A stretch of 64,000 nt of DNA from Hygrophila difformis. Its lineage: Eukaryota > Streptophyta > Magnoliopsida > Lamiales > Acanthaceae. Where the stretch lies: positions 54,216,915-54,280,914 of the forward strand of contig JAOANR010000006.1 in the NCBI GenBank assembly GCA_030278955.1. The letters are read 5' to 3'. This document shows positions 23,576-34,680 of this stretch, one piece after another. The notes under the pieces were generated by a model. That model was given only the letters and a program-made list of their open reading frames with translations, was not told the DNA's origin and searched no databases. A program made the position numbers and the translations under genes. How positions within the stretch are numbered: position 1 is the first letter of the stretch; every line of letters starts with the position of its first letter.

Positions 23576-24479
23576 TATTCATACACACATGCTCCAAATT
23601 TCGTACCCATTCTACAACACATTCACAAATCTAACAAGCAAGAATAATAAAAACTAAACCTACGAATAAAGCTGTGAACAAAAAAACTAAACCTAAAATT
23701 TGAGAACAAATCTTCAAATCAAACGCAAAATTGCATACCAAAACTACATTTAATATTGATATCTATAATGAAATTGCAAAAAAAAAAAAAAAATTTGCAA
23801 GATCAACAAAAGTTAAACCCTAATTTTGTTTTATAAAAAAAAGTAGAAGATAAACCTACCTCCTACAGGCCCGCCGCCACCGCGCCCGCCGCCGCCAATA
23901 GCCCTTCCTCCGCGCGTCCTCAGCATAACTTCGGTCTCAGTCTCGGTGTTTTCCGTCTCTTCTTCTTTTCTTCAGTGTACGTTGTTCTTTTCTTCGTTCT
24001 TCCTTTCTCTTTCATTTTTTCTTCTTTCTCCATTTTAACTTGTTTGGTGCCCTAACATATAATATTGTGCCCCTAACATTTAAGAAGGTTAGTATTTTAA
24101 TTTGAAAGGGTAAAATTGGTAAAACAAAAAAATTAAAAATTTGTGTGACCTCAACCGGATGTATTTTTTTGTTATTTTTGCCCTGGGTGCCCCAATCCTT
24201 GGGTTTTTAAAGTGATATCATGTGTGTATATAACAAGGGCCTTTGTTTTAATTTATTCGGATATTGCGCAGTAAGAGCCAGCACTTCAAGTCCACAAGGT
24301 TGACTACTTTAAAATTGTTATACTGGGTCCTGGGGTCCCAGAACCTCCCAAGTGAGTTGCACATGAAATGACATGTAATTTGGCAAAATTGGACTACAAT
24401 TGCATCGTGATAGGCATTCGATGCCTGCTTTTCTCTTTGGGTTTTAAAAAGTTAGATATTTTGTCATTTTCTAAAAGTA

Positions 24480-24750
24480 ATAAGGTTCCGCATCGCAATC
24501 CTAGGATTGCGACGTAGATGGGTTACGACGCAGATGTGTAAAAAAAAATTGAAAGTTGATTTGGCCCCTTGCGTTGCAATGGTTGGTTGCGTCGTGATCC
24601 TAGGGTCACAACGAAGAGGATTACGATGCAAGGCTTGATTTATGAAAGTTTAGTTTGTTCCCTTGCGTCGCAATAGCATAGTTGCGTCATGATCCTAGAA
24701 TGACGACGAAGCTGTTTACGACGTAAAAGGTTTTTTATGATTTCAAGACA
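24480..24750. repeat. Palindrome array in solo LTR copy 1 (inner)
   Basis: It includes the perfect 20-bp palindrome TCGCAATCCTAGGATTGCGA (24493-24512) and related units with GCGTCGTGATCCTAGG and GCGTCGCAATAGC. Its position corresponds to the GTCGCGAGAC array at 42930-43450 in copy 2, although the core differs. Confidence 0.65.
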
Positions 24751-24914
24751 CCCTTTTTGAATTTCAAATGTGCACTAACATAATAATACCATCCTTTTTA
24801 TCTACTGTACTAAATTTAAAAATAAAGTAAGAAACCATTTAAAATTTAAAGAACATAAAAAATATATTAAAAATTCTAAGTTGCAAAAATAAATTTAAAT
24901 TGTACTAAAAGGCT

Positions 24915-26890
24915 CTATCAAGGGATGAACATCAATTATTCCTTACATCTTTTTTGCAGACGATATACTTCTTTTTGCAAAGCCTCATCCAGTCAAGCCA
25001 CCTCTATCAAATCTAATTTTTTGATCACTTTAGTTCTTCATCTAGCCTTGTGGTCAGCATGTCCAATTCCCACACTTTATTTAGGAAGATTGTCAGTCAA
25101 GACACCAAAAGGAGTATATCCATCATCTTGGGTTTTTTCAGTGTACAAAGTTTAGGCACTTATCTTGGTATTCCCATGTCTGTTGGTAAACTTTCTAGTT
25201 CTGTTTTCAAGTTCCTCATTGATAAAGTCAGATCCAAACTTGGAGGGTGGTCCCATCGCCACCTCAACCTTGCTGGTAGAGTAACTCTTATCAGATTAGT
25301 CCTTCATCCCATTAGCATGTATGTTATGCAAGTTGTCCGCCTCCGAAAGAAGACCATCAATGACCTCAAGAAGATTTCAGAGACTTTCTTTGGGGCTCTT
25401 ACATTAATAATCACAAAGTTCATCTTATAGCTTGGGACAGAATCGCCTCTAAACTTGATCAAGGTGGCTTGGGCATCTGCAACCTTAAAGACATCAATAA
25501 GGCTCTCCTTATGAAGACTTGGTGGGCTCTTGTTACAAGAGACACATTGTGGACCAGATTGATGAAGCTGCACCATGGATGGCATGCCAACAGATTTACA
25601 CATCACACTCGATCTCTATCCCAATTTGAAAAAGATCTTAATTCCATCTGCCAAACGTTCCACTCCATGCTTGGATAGAAAGTTAAGGATGGTAAGTCCT
25701 CTTTGTTTTGGACTGATCATTGGACTAATCAAGATCTCACTTTGCAGGACATGGCAGCTAGAACTCTCACACAAGAAGAACTGAACCAGTCAGTTGCCTC
25801 AAACTCCTAGGGATCATATTGGAATTTGCAAGAGCTCACTCCTCTGTTGACAAACGAAGGATTACAAGTGCTCATGCAAAACCATCCCCTCATAAACCGG
25901 ACGTTGCGAATAGCCCCTTTTGGAAACCAACACCTAATGGAATCATATCTATCAGTAGCACCATGGACCAGCTAGCTATGTCCCCCTCAAATGTAGACAC
26001 GAGTACTTGGAAGCACATTTAGAGATGGCCAGTTCCTTATCGTGTCATGATGTTTCTTTGGATTGCTACGCATAATAAGTTGCTTACTGGCTTGGAAAGG
26101 CAGAAAAGGCACATCTCTATTTATGGTACATGCTGGAAATGTGGAGATATTGAAAATGGCATCCAGTCTTTAAGAGATTGTCCCACTTCGATTGATATTT
26201 GGATTCGCTTAGGCCTGTCTTCAGCCAATAAATTTTGGTCTCTTCATATGAAGGAATGGACCGACTCCATGCAGTGCACAAAAATTGGGGATGCGGACGC
26301 CTCCCTTTTTGGCATTGAGTGTGGTTAATTTGGAGAACTCGCTGCCTGGAATTGTATGGCAATGAGAATATCTTTTGGCTTGCCATCCAATCCAAAATTA
26401 GAAGAGCCACGCATGAATTTCTAGCGTCCAGGAAAGAGCTTAAACTCTTTGGCTTCAAGACTTGGCAATGTGGCATGGCTAGATGGAAAAAGACCCCAGC
26501 CAATTGGTTCAAAGCTAATTGTGATGGTGGTATCAAGTGCGGACTGAGCTATTATAGTGGAATCCTTCGCGATTTTGAGGGTAATTGGTTGGGCGGCATA
26601 AGAGCTAAAGGTACCCTTCCCGACATACTACATGCTAAACTAAGGGCCATACTTCTCACTTTACAACTAGCATGGACTTCAGACATCCACAGACTTGAAA
26701 TTGATTCTGATAGCCATGTTGCTTTCCAGCAGATTAATTCCCACACGGTTGATACATGCCCCATCTCCCCTTGAATCTCACAAATCACGAGTGCAATAAA
26801 GCAGCGGATTGCTTCATCAAGGGCCAGCCTTGGAAAGGCAATGTTCACATTTTATTAGGCCTCCCGATTTTATCATTATTTGTGCAATTA
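24915..26890 (+). pseudogene. 5'-truncated L1-type LINE ORF2 (RT end, zf-RVT, RNase H)
   Basis: The left part shows a reverse transcriptase palm remnant (a garbled FADDILLFAKAS equivalent near 24950) and the typical plant LINE stretch YLGIPMSVGKLSSSVFKFL, LGGWSHRHLNLAGRVTLI (25150-25300). Next is a zf-RVT-like block with a CWKCGDIENG motif (about 26130), and a terminal RNase H domain starting WFKANCDGG with LEIDSDSHVA (26500-26720). Multiple frameshifts and stops separate the blocks. The 5' half (endonuclease and early RT) is missing, typical of target-primed truncation. It is inserted within solo LTR copy 1. Confidence 0.8.
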
Positions 26891-27289
26891 TTAGATCTAA
26901 GAAAGCATTAAAACCTAAGTAAAATGGTCAAGTGACCATAGATACAAAAATAAAGCAATAAATATTATGGAAGAGATCCATAACAAATTTTTGTGAAATA
27001 TTTTCTTGTAACATTAAAAACCAAAACATGATTCAAATACACCCATTACTTAATGATTTAAACCCAAAATACACATCGAAAGCTGGAAATAATATAAAAA
27101 TTGGCTAACTACATCTAGAAATTCATTTACAATCTAAGAACTAGAAGCAAAAACCAAGAATCATTATTGAAATCTAAAAAAATAAAAAATAAAAAATGCT
27201 TCCTACTTTAAGCAAAGTTTGAGAGCACAACTCTGTCTTTAAGAACAAGAATTTCTCAAAATGTGTCCAACTTTTCCTTGAGGAGTCAA

Positions 27290-27310
27290 ATCACATATTT
27301 ATAGGTGGGA
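27290..27310 (-). promoter_or_regulatory. Putative TATA box of solo LTR copy 1
   Basis: The minus strand reads CCTATAAATATGTG here. The corresponding position in copy 2 (about 44055-44070) has CTCTATAAATAGATGG. Conservation in both copies supports an LTR promoter. Confidence 0.5.
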
Positions 27311-27339
27311 AACCCTACGCCTATTAGGTCTTGCCTGTG

Positions 27340-27740
27340 GATGTCTCTTGCGCCGTGATCCTTGGTTGTAGATTGAATCTGTGTCGTAACCCTCAACGAC
27401 ATGATGAAAAGGTATTGAGTATTCGGAGTTCTGTGCAGCAAGAGACGGGAGCTGGAGTCCAGTAGGTTGAATAAAATATTGATGTTCTTCCGGGACCTCA
27501 GGTCCAGGGACCTCTCAACTCATTTACACATGAAATAGAAATTGGAATTGGTTTCTCGATGTTGCTTTCTCTTCTTGTTGTGGCGACGCAGCTTCTTTTC
27601 TCTCGTTGCGACGCAGCCTTCACCTTCTGTTGCGTCGCGGTCCTACAAGTCCGATGCTTCTTTCTCTCTCTATTGCGAAGCACTTTCTGTTGTGTTGCAA
27701 TGCAATTTCTGTTATTGCGACGCAACCCATCTCTTTTCGT
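27340..27740. repeat. Outer GCGACGCA-rich array in solo LTR copy 1
   Basis: Repeated TGCGTCGC/GCGACGCAGC units over a CT-rich background. It occupies the position of the second GTCGCGAG array of copy 2 (44100-44480). The overlapping open frames on both strands are by-products of the repeat. Confidence 0.5.
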
Positions 27741-27779
27741 TCTCCACGCAGCTTCCTTTCGTTTATAAGGGATCAGTCA

Positions 27780-28245
27780 TTGATGGTGAGATGCTGAGAT
27801 TAGATTGAGGACGTCCATGGCTGACTTGGAGCTGTGCTAGAAGCTTTTGCCGGAGATGACGATAGTGATGCTTGGGTGGATCTTGGGCAGAGATGAAGAT
27901 GATGGCTGCAATTGTCGGAGCTGGGGCAGGTGGAGAAGGACGCCAGGTAGTGACGGCCAGGTGAGGCTGCTGGGAGCTTGCTGGAGTAGTGTTGGCTGAA
28001 ACAAAAGGAGGGTTTCCTTATCCCTTTGGCTGGAATTGGAGGCTGCCGGTAGGTGGAGAAGAAGGCGAAGATGGCAGGATGACCGGCTACTGCTTGGTCT
28101 TGAAGCTTGGAAGAGGTGACGACGAGGCCGGAGGAGGATGGTGGTGGTCGGAAATGTGAAGAAGCCGGGGATAGAAGTTGTTCGTTGCAATTTGCAAATT
28201 GGAGAAGATGACCCCAATTCAGGGGCGGCCCCCACACAACTCAGT
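27780..28245. other. GC-rich, purine-rich segment found only in LTR copy 1
   Basis: Rich in GGAGATG/GGAGAAG phrases and much more GC-rich than its neighbours. It has no counterpart in LTR copy 2. The minus-strand open frames (145 and 132 aa) are serine/proline-rich and show no known domain. It may be an insertion or captured DNA; I cannot identify it. Confidence 0.35.
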
Positions 28246-28521
28246 TTTCTTCTTTTTTAAAAAAAATAAATTAAAATCTATATATATAATATATTTTATA
28301 TTTTCTTTTGATTTTGGATTTTCTTAACACAAATGTAATAAAATTGCTATATTTTTGTATTTTTCAATACCAACTTATTATTTTTACAAACTTGCATATA
28401 TATATATATGTCAATTTCAACTGCTTTTTTACTTAAATAAGACCAGAAAGCGATCAAATGTCCATGTTTAGATACGGAAATAGATTGAAAATAATGGTCA
28501 ATTTTGGCCATTATCAGTCTT

Positions 28522-29570
28522 GTAGGCCGACCATGCCATAAATCTCGTGGATAAAGGACCAATGGGCAATGAAAATGCAGTTACGAATGTTGAGTTCTCA
28601 TCTCGGGACGTTAATATTTTAGTCCCGACAGATACAACCCAAGGACGGGTGAGCATCGTATTTTCACAAGCCTTTCTGACTTGTTTATTTAAAACTCTTC
28701 CAATCAATGATTTTTAATGCAGGAGGTGGACCCTATTGACACCCAAATGGTATCAAAGAACACGAGCCGTGGTGACTAGAAAGTCACCGAGACTCATGAC
28801 AACCCGGTGCAAGTTTCCAGGCCTTCGGTAGATTTGGCCCCCTCTTCCTCCCGTTCGAGGAATACTCCTGCTGCAAACGAGAAGTCCCAAAGAACATTTT
28901 CAGAGATATATCTTGCACCTTTTAACTACTTCCAAGCATCCGCATTTGCCATCGTGACCATGACATGTATGTAGGTAGCCCATCTCTGTCCTTCACATAG
29001 ATGATGACAGAGAATTCCCCAGGGCGTTGTTTCAATTGCCTCAAGAAGCCGTGTCTCTCGCAGATCTTAATCGTGCGATCTCAATTTTTCTGGCAACACG
29101 CAAAAAGGCGAAGGATGATGATCCTAATATACCATACCTGACGAGGGGTGCCCAGCTTCTTGACAAGTTCTATAACCAGAATCACGCCCGAGTAGCTCTT
29201 ATTGCAAAGAGGCTCACCATGGATTCTGAAGGTCCGTCCCAATCTTATCTCGAGCGGTATAGGACCGAACTAGAACAGGTCAGTGTGATGTGAGATGCAC
29301 TGTCTGAGGAAAAGACAAACATCTTGATAGAGTTGGCTCAGATTGATGATGTTATCATCCGTGCCCAAGCGCAACACGATGTCTTTGCGGATCAGCTTTT
29401 AGTCGAACAGGATCTGTACAACACCCAAGGTGCCATCGCTCAACAGAATGCAGCCATCAATAATTTCGAATGTCAGATCCTCACCTTCGCTAAAAGACTG
29501 TGCCTTCGTCAAGAAGGTATTGCAGCGCAAACCTAGAAGATGTTTAGGAAGTGGGTTGAGATCTGTGGTG
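28522..29570 (+). pseudogene. PMD-type antisense ORF, C-terminal part
   Basis: Continuation of the 14046-16567 ORF after the nested solo LTR. A donor (GGGTGAGC near 28648) and acceptor (TTTTTAATGCAG at 28722), then a further acceptor (CTTCACATAG near 29000), mark introns. Exon translations include LPQEAVSLADLNRAISIF and LLDKFYNQNHARVALIAK, followed by a coiled-coil-like ELAQIDDVIIRAQAQHD stretch. Such tails are usual in TE-borne PMD-like proteins. An in-frame stop follows SVM (29293). Joining the two parts is inferred from the TSD at 16563/28517. Confidence 0.5.
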
Positions 29571-30486
29571 AATGAGTCGGATAGATATAATTCCTCCCCT
29601 TGATTCGTAGACAGTTTTTGTTTGAACAAGTATTTTTTGTGGCATGTGACTGCCATTTGTTTCACTTGTTACTTTCTTAAACTAATTACCATATTTTTTG
29701 GATGTTATGTCCTGTTATATTCACAATAGTTATGAATACAACATTTTGTCTGATCTAAATATTCAGGCCTATCGAATGGCCTTTCAAGATGACTTGTTCA
29801 CTGTCTCTTTTAACCTCAGTCTCCTATATACAAACCCTTCATTTGAAAAAAAAGAATCGATGATTATGGGCACTATGGTTATCAATTTAACATTCGCACT
29901 TGGTCTGCGGAGTTGAGATCCTTTTTGATAATGCCATACCCCGTAAGGCCAAATGGTCGAGATTTTTGTTGCTTGCTGACTATAATTTACGAACGCTTGG
30001 AGTTTTCTCAACATGGAAAGACCACGATCGAGCAAGCTCTTCGATTCGTATCCTAAGCCCTTATTCATCGTGTGAAGATAAGGTATTCGAAGTGGCATCC
30101 ATATGATAGAAAAGATTGGCATGATCTTGATGAGTTAAGCAGACAAAATCCAGATCTCAACACCAATGATCAAGAATGCTCCGACTATGGAAGCAATAAG
30201 CCTTTGCTCGCTCTGGACATCGTTTTTTCCTTGGCCAAATATATTAGTGACGTGCCATCATAGTATTTACATAACTTTGTTCCGGCACGCGTCTTTGTAT
30301 TAGTATTATTTTGTGGCCGAGTATATGGCCATCTCATGTACTTTGGACATGATAAGTTGTCCGTATGAAGACAATAAAACACTTGCGTTAAAATCATTTG
30401 TTACGACAATAACATCAACATCGTATTTACAATAACTGTACAGATGACATTCCTGGCCCGAATGCGAGACCATTATTACTATGAAA
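29571..30486. other. Unassigned internal region of the Tat-like element
   Basis: It lies between the antisense ORF and gag, where pol would have to start on the minus strand. I see no RT, RNase H, integrase or protease motif on either strand. Short plus-strand frames (KDWHDLDELSRQNPD region, 30070-30260) are not recognised. Confidence 0.4.
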
Positions 30487-33299
30487 TCAATGTGGGGGAT
30501 TGGATACCATCCCTCTCTTGGGATCACAAGGACAGAAGGATTTCCCATGTGCTACTGCGTCCGTGGACTGCTTGGCCTTCTCCCTGGATAGCTTCATTGA
30601 TTGGGTCGTCTTGCGTGCAGTGGTCTGTCCTTTAGCAGGTTGACCATTGCTGGCACTCGTTCCCACCGAGCCACTGGGTAGATCTCTAATGGGCAATGTG
30701 ATGAACTTTGGTTGTCTCAAGGCATCATTCTTGCTCCCCCGAGCCACCGGCGGTAGGCAGCTTACTGGCCACCTCAGCATAACTTTGAGGCCTTAGGACG
30801 GGTCCCGAGCCTTGACCATCTTTGGCCACCTCAGCATAACTTTGAGGCCTTAGGACGGGTCCCAAGCCTTGACCATCTTTGGCAGGTTGCGTGCCCTTGG
30901 ACTCTTTATCTTTGTCTGGAGAGCCGACTCCTATCTGGTCGTTAAGTCCGAGGAGTTTTTCTTTCAATTTCTCGTCCATTTCAAATGGTGCATATGTATT
31001 GATCTTCCCGCAAGAATAACATTCGAACCCATCGAATGTTTCCGTGTACCATCTTTTGTTCATGCAGATTTGGGATTTAGATTTCCCTGGAAGCTGGGGA
31101 TCTAACTTGTTTGTGGCGGAGGTTGATTCCAAGTTCATGCTTTTGACGGGCTCGAATTGGGCTTCCGAGTAGGGATCCCCCACACGGCCATCCCGATCTC
31201 TGGATGACCTTTAATTCAGGCCTCAGAGGACATCTATATTTGTAAGGGTTTCGAGGCCATAACGCTGCCACCTTTTGGTCAACCTCCACCATGTTCCCGA
31301 TTTATTTCTGTCTATCTCGAGTGCGATGAAGCGAACCCTTCGGTTGTCGTGGTGCATCATCATTCGGGTCATATGTTTGACTTTTCCGACATTCTGGTTT
31401 CGAGCCATTACCTTTCAGGAACTTGGTAAAGGCTGATGTAATGGTTGCTTTGGGGAATGGGTTGTGAATCAATCCCCATTGTTCATGCTTTTAGCCTTCC
31501 GGACTGGATTGCATTTTGAATACTTCTTCGGAACTGGATGCAATCCTTTGTACCATGTGAGAAAGTGTTCTGCCAACTTCTCATACGATGCATCAAAGAT
31601 CTTTTTAGTCTTTGATACATCTAAGAAAAAGTCCACTTCTGCCATAGGTTTGGCATACTTGTTCTTCATAGGCCCCGCGGTCTATAGTTTCAACTCAGTG
31701 AAAACAAAGGGTTTGCCCCGAACAAGTTCGACAGTTATTTGATCTGCGACTTCGGCCTCCTAATTGCAAGCTTCTCCCAGATCACTGTCACTATCCACAT
31801 GTATGGTAACAAATTGGTACGGTCTTTTCTTTTTCTCCCCTCTACCTTTTGATTCATGGGTCTCTTAAGTAGAGACTCAACCCTCTTCGGTTTAGAGGAT
31901 ACGGTTGTCAGGTGATCAATGTCCAAGGGGGTCAACTTCTTCTACAAGGGAAGTTTCATTTTCTTAACCGCAATGTTAGTTATTTACTTATCGGAAATAG
32001 CGCTCTCACATTTCCCTTTTGGCTGTCGTAACCGCTCAATGAACTTAGCCGTTAGTTCATTGTCCCTCTATATAGTTTCTAGAATCTCAACCAACTTAAC
32101 TGTCGGTTACAGATTATTGAATCGGGTATGAAACGCTCCCTCTAACTATTGCCATGTGGCATATTCGCCTGCGGGAAGACCAATAAACCATGAGAGGGCA
32201 GTCTTTGTCAGTGAGGAAGGGAACAAATGCATCCAATAAAACTGATTCCGGCCTGATTCCCCTAGTTAGGTAATAAAGAGGTCAATATGTTACATAGTAG
32301 ACATCTCGTCTTCTCCCTAAAATGTGGAGAAGTCGGGTATTCGTGCGCCCTATGGTAGAGGATTATCCTTGTACACGTGGGGGCGGATATGGCCGTTGAT
32401 AAGGCTTGTGAATATCCGGGACATTCAACCCTATCCTTCGCAACATGGTTGCTAAGTGCTCTTCTTCCATATGCACCCGTTGTGGCTCCAGGTGGCCTGG
32501 TATCAATGGTGGCAGAGAAGGAAGGTTCTTTGGTGAAACTGGGTTTGGTCCTGGGACCTCTTAGTGTTGCTGGCGATAAGGTGGATTCTGGAATCCTCTA
32601 TGGCCGCCATTATTCTCCCGAGGGAGATTTCTCCCACTAATGTTGGCGTAGGCCCCCGATTTATATTAACTAGGTTAGCGTCATGAAATCCCCTTGGAGC
32701 CCTAATTCTGGCAGCCTAACTTGGACATTATCTTGTCTGTGGTTCTAGGGTGCATTCAATTCGCTTCCACCCGCTTGGTCATTCATTGTTACGAGAATCT
32801 GAGGATTTTTCTGCACGGGATTTGGGACTTCTGCCATGGTATCCATCCCTGGGATTGGCTGCATGGCTGGGGGAGCCGTGTAAGCTATTGGTAATCCGAA
32901 GGATAGCGGTGGTGTAGCCATGGTAAAGGGCTGATTTTGAGGAGACCCTTGGCCCGTCATGTCCATACCCCATGCTCCCATTGGGGAATACCAGGGATAA
33001 TTTGGCCCTTGGTAATATGGCCCTTGGTTGGGCATTATTATGGGCGATGCCGGTGTGGTAACGTTGTTAGGCATAAGACTCGGGGTCCCAACTAGTGAGT
33101 TTAACGCTGCTTCCAGCCTTTTTGCGATAATAGAGTCTAATGTCGCGGTTAGCCTTTCAAACATACCCTCATCTAATGAGAGTGTTGGGATGCCCGATGA
33201 CCCAGAGGTTGTTGCCTTTTGTCCTTCGGGAGGAACCAAAGGTACATTCTCTGCCCCAGTTGTGTTTGCACGAGGGGTTCCATCTCCTGAACCAGTCAT
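30487..33299 (-). pseudogene. Tat-like gag polyprotein, degraded
   Basis: The N-terminal part (33299-32745, 184 aa, uninterrupted) is proline/glycine/methionine-rich and leads to a region with the retrotransposon gag signature: DFSTF.GEDE...H, then FPSSLTKTALSWFIGLP and EYATW (about 32345-32150), equivalent to the F.G.....H...F.....A..WF..L pattern of plant gag (PF03732). Several in-frame stops fall inside this core. Downstream blocks contain a CYSCG pair and lysine-rich, glycine-rich sequence. The expected CCHC zinc knuckle is not clear. A 57-bp tandem duplication lies near its end (30769-30882). Product would be the capsid protein; it is dead in this copy. Confidence 0.7.
30769..30882. repeat. 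57-bp tandem duplication within gag
   Basis: Two adjacent 57-bp copies start CCACCTCAGCATAACTTTG (30769 and 30826), differing at one base (CCGAGCC versus CCAAGCC). In the gag frame this duplicates GPVLRPQSYAEVA. Confidence 0.9.
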
Positions 33300-33420
33300 A
33301 TCCTTTGATATCTCCTGAAGTCATCTCAAAAGTTTATACTTGCTTCTTGTAGGTTTTCTAATAACCTCGCGGTTGTGTACAGTGTACAATGGAGATCCTT
33401 GATCGTTAGAGGGAGTTTGG

Positions 33421-33440
33421 TCTCCCACTGTGGTCGCCAA
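33421..33440 (-). other. Primer-binding site of the Tat-like element
   Basis: Just inside the 5' LTR, the minus strand reads TTGGCGACCACAGTGGGAGA. TGGCGAC-type sites next to the LTR are usual in Tat/Ogre-lineage elements. I have not matched it to a specific tRNA. Confidence 0.55.
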
Positions 33441-33442
33441 CA

Positions 33443-34094
33443 TGTACTGCCGTTTTGGAGTAATGCTTAATCCTCTAAACGGAGCTTTCAAGACGGAAAG
33501 TGGGATGAGGACAATCCCAAGGAATTCTAGGAACTAGAGCATCACACAAAATAAAGGAAAGTAAATGCAGGAAAGCAATAAAGAAAGCATTAAATAAAGC
33601 GATAAATTAAAGTAAAGTACTGGAAATGTAAAGACATTGTATAAAATTTGAAGTGGTTGAGGAACCCAGATTACATCGTGATTTCTAGTATTTATACAAT
33701 GCTTGGTGCCCGTTCGTGAAGAGGCACCGGTTGGGGAAGGGATAAGATTTCAAAATTTAAACTAAGTCCTCACCGCCTTTATTCTTGGTTTGGCGTGGAT
33801 AAAGCTTCCGCGAGGATAAGGAACGATTTTTTGCTTCGGGGTGATGTCACCTTTTAACGCTTAGGAATCGTCTCGTTAGACTCGTGGTACTCGGGCATTT
33901 AATGTACTCGGGTCTTGCTTTCTCTGGATTGCGCCTTTATTCAGATAGATGGCTTGCTCGAGATGACACTCCATCGGGGCCCATGGGCTGGTCTTGGGCT
34001 GTCTTTCCTTGCTCAAGCCTGATAATTGGGCCCTTATGCTAATTGGGCATATATATGTGTGTGGGTTGGATTACATATTTTTTATGTGTTAACA
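33443..34094 (-). repeat. 5' LTR of the Tat-like element
   Basis: 652 bp. On the minus strand it starts TGTTAACACATAAAAAATAT and ends CGGCAGTACA. Paired with 13103-13765. Right flank ACCTT nearly equals the GCCTT at the other side. Confidence 0.9.
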
Positions 34095-34099
34095 ACCTT

Positions 34100-34418
34100 T
34101 TAACAAATAGGAACAATCAATGTATTAAGAATTGAATTTCTTGGATATTAATGAAGGACAAGAACCGGAGCAGAGATCTAACAACTACAAACCACAAGCT
34201 AACTAGGGACTGCAGAAACTAGGCTCCAGCTAACCTATTTCTAACTAGGATAAAATTAAAATGTCTTTGGTGTTTTGTCATTTTCTTGTGCCTTCCTCCT
34301 TGTATATACCCAACCGCTCCAGAGAGAAACCGCCATGCTTCTTCAACATGGGTGAGGATTCAGTGCAGAACTGCACATGAAGTGTATATATGTGATGGGA
34401 GAGATGTTCCGTATGATA
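34100..34418. other. Unassigned intergenic sequence
   Basis: No feature recognised between the Tat-like element and the next MITE. A minus-strand open frame (34278-34478) overlaps the MITE edge and is not credible. Confidence 0.4.
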
Positions 34419-34680
34419 TACTACCTCCATCTCAATGTTTTTGCTATGGATCCACCTGACACGTATGCTGATACACATTTTTATCGGTTAATAACTTAAA
34501 TTGTGTACGATAAAAAATTATAAAAATTTGATATTCTAAAACTACAAGATTAGACGAAACTAACAATCTCACTTGACTATATTTTTTCTTGCATAACTAT
34601 GATAAAAATTTGAGTCAAAGTTTAATAGTGGATAGTGTGTAAAAGTCAAACGCAACGATTACAAAGAGAGGGAGGAAGTA
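34419..34680. mobile_element. Stowaway-like MITE (copy 3)
   Basis: TACTACCTCCATCTCAATG at the left and AGAGAGGGAGGAAGTA at the right. Interior phrases (GGTTAATAACTTAAATT, AAACTACAAGATTAGACGAA, CTCACTTGACTATA) are shared with copies at 46078 and 54799. Confidence 0.85.

Larger units (their letters stand above)
20260..24206. mobile_element. MULE carrying MURA and MAIN-like PMD fragments
   Basis: An insertion absent from the other LTR copy. The ends resemble each other as long degenerate inverted repeats: TTAGGGGCACCCAAATTAG at the left and, read inward from the right, GGATTGGGGCACCCAGGGC. A second GGATTGGGG / TTAGGGGCAC phrase lies further in on both sides. I did not find a convincing 9-bp TSD, so boundaries are approximate. 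The content is a plus-strand transposase N-terminal fragment, a minus-strand PMD gene and subterminal hairpin arrays. Confidence 0.55.
16568..28516 (-). mobile_element. Very large solo LTR (copy 1) with nested insertions
   Basis: Starts TGAAACGTTTGACAATTTCC and ends TTTTGGCCATTATCA, with an exact 5-bp TSD GTCTT (16563-16567; 28517-28521). It is the same family and orientation as 40118-44806, sharing for example GTTCACTGGAGGATGTGCGATA, and both have a CTATAAATA-type TATA box on the minus strand. TG...CA ends, a 5-bp TSD, a promoter and no coding fit a solo LTR of several kb, as in Ogre-like Ty3/gypsy elements. Nested within it are a hAT MITE, a MULE and a LINE. The parent element's coding region is absent. 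Confidence 0.75.
13103..34094 (-). mobile_element. Ty3/gypsy (Tat-like) LTR retrotransposon, gag plus antisense PMD ORF, no pol
   Basis: Two direct terminal repeats (13103-13765 and 33443-34094) begin TGTT... on the minus strand and end in ...CA. The flanks are GCCTT (13098-13102) and ACCTT (34095-34099), a 5-bp TSD with one mismatch. On the minus strand a primer-binding site follows the 33.4-kb LTR and a polypurine tract precedes the 13.1-kb LTR. A broken gag occupies 30.5-33.3 kb. I see no protease, RT or integrase. A plus-strand, intron-containing plant mobile domain ORF fills the 3' part. Such antisense extra ORFs are known in Tat-lineage elements, which supports the lineage call. The element is about 9 kb once the nested solo LTR (16568-28516) is removed. 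Confidence 0.8.

Noticed and set aside
20260..24206. A host MAIN-like gene at 21.2-23.2 kb
   Set aside because: It is frameshifted, lies within a MULE inside a solo LTR inside a retrotransposon, and is absent from the paralogous LTR.
27800..28237. 145-aa and 132-aa minus-strand ORFs
   Set aside because: Low-complexity, overlapping in two frames, no known motif; a by-product of GC-rich repeats in the LTR.
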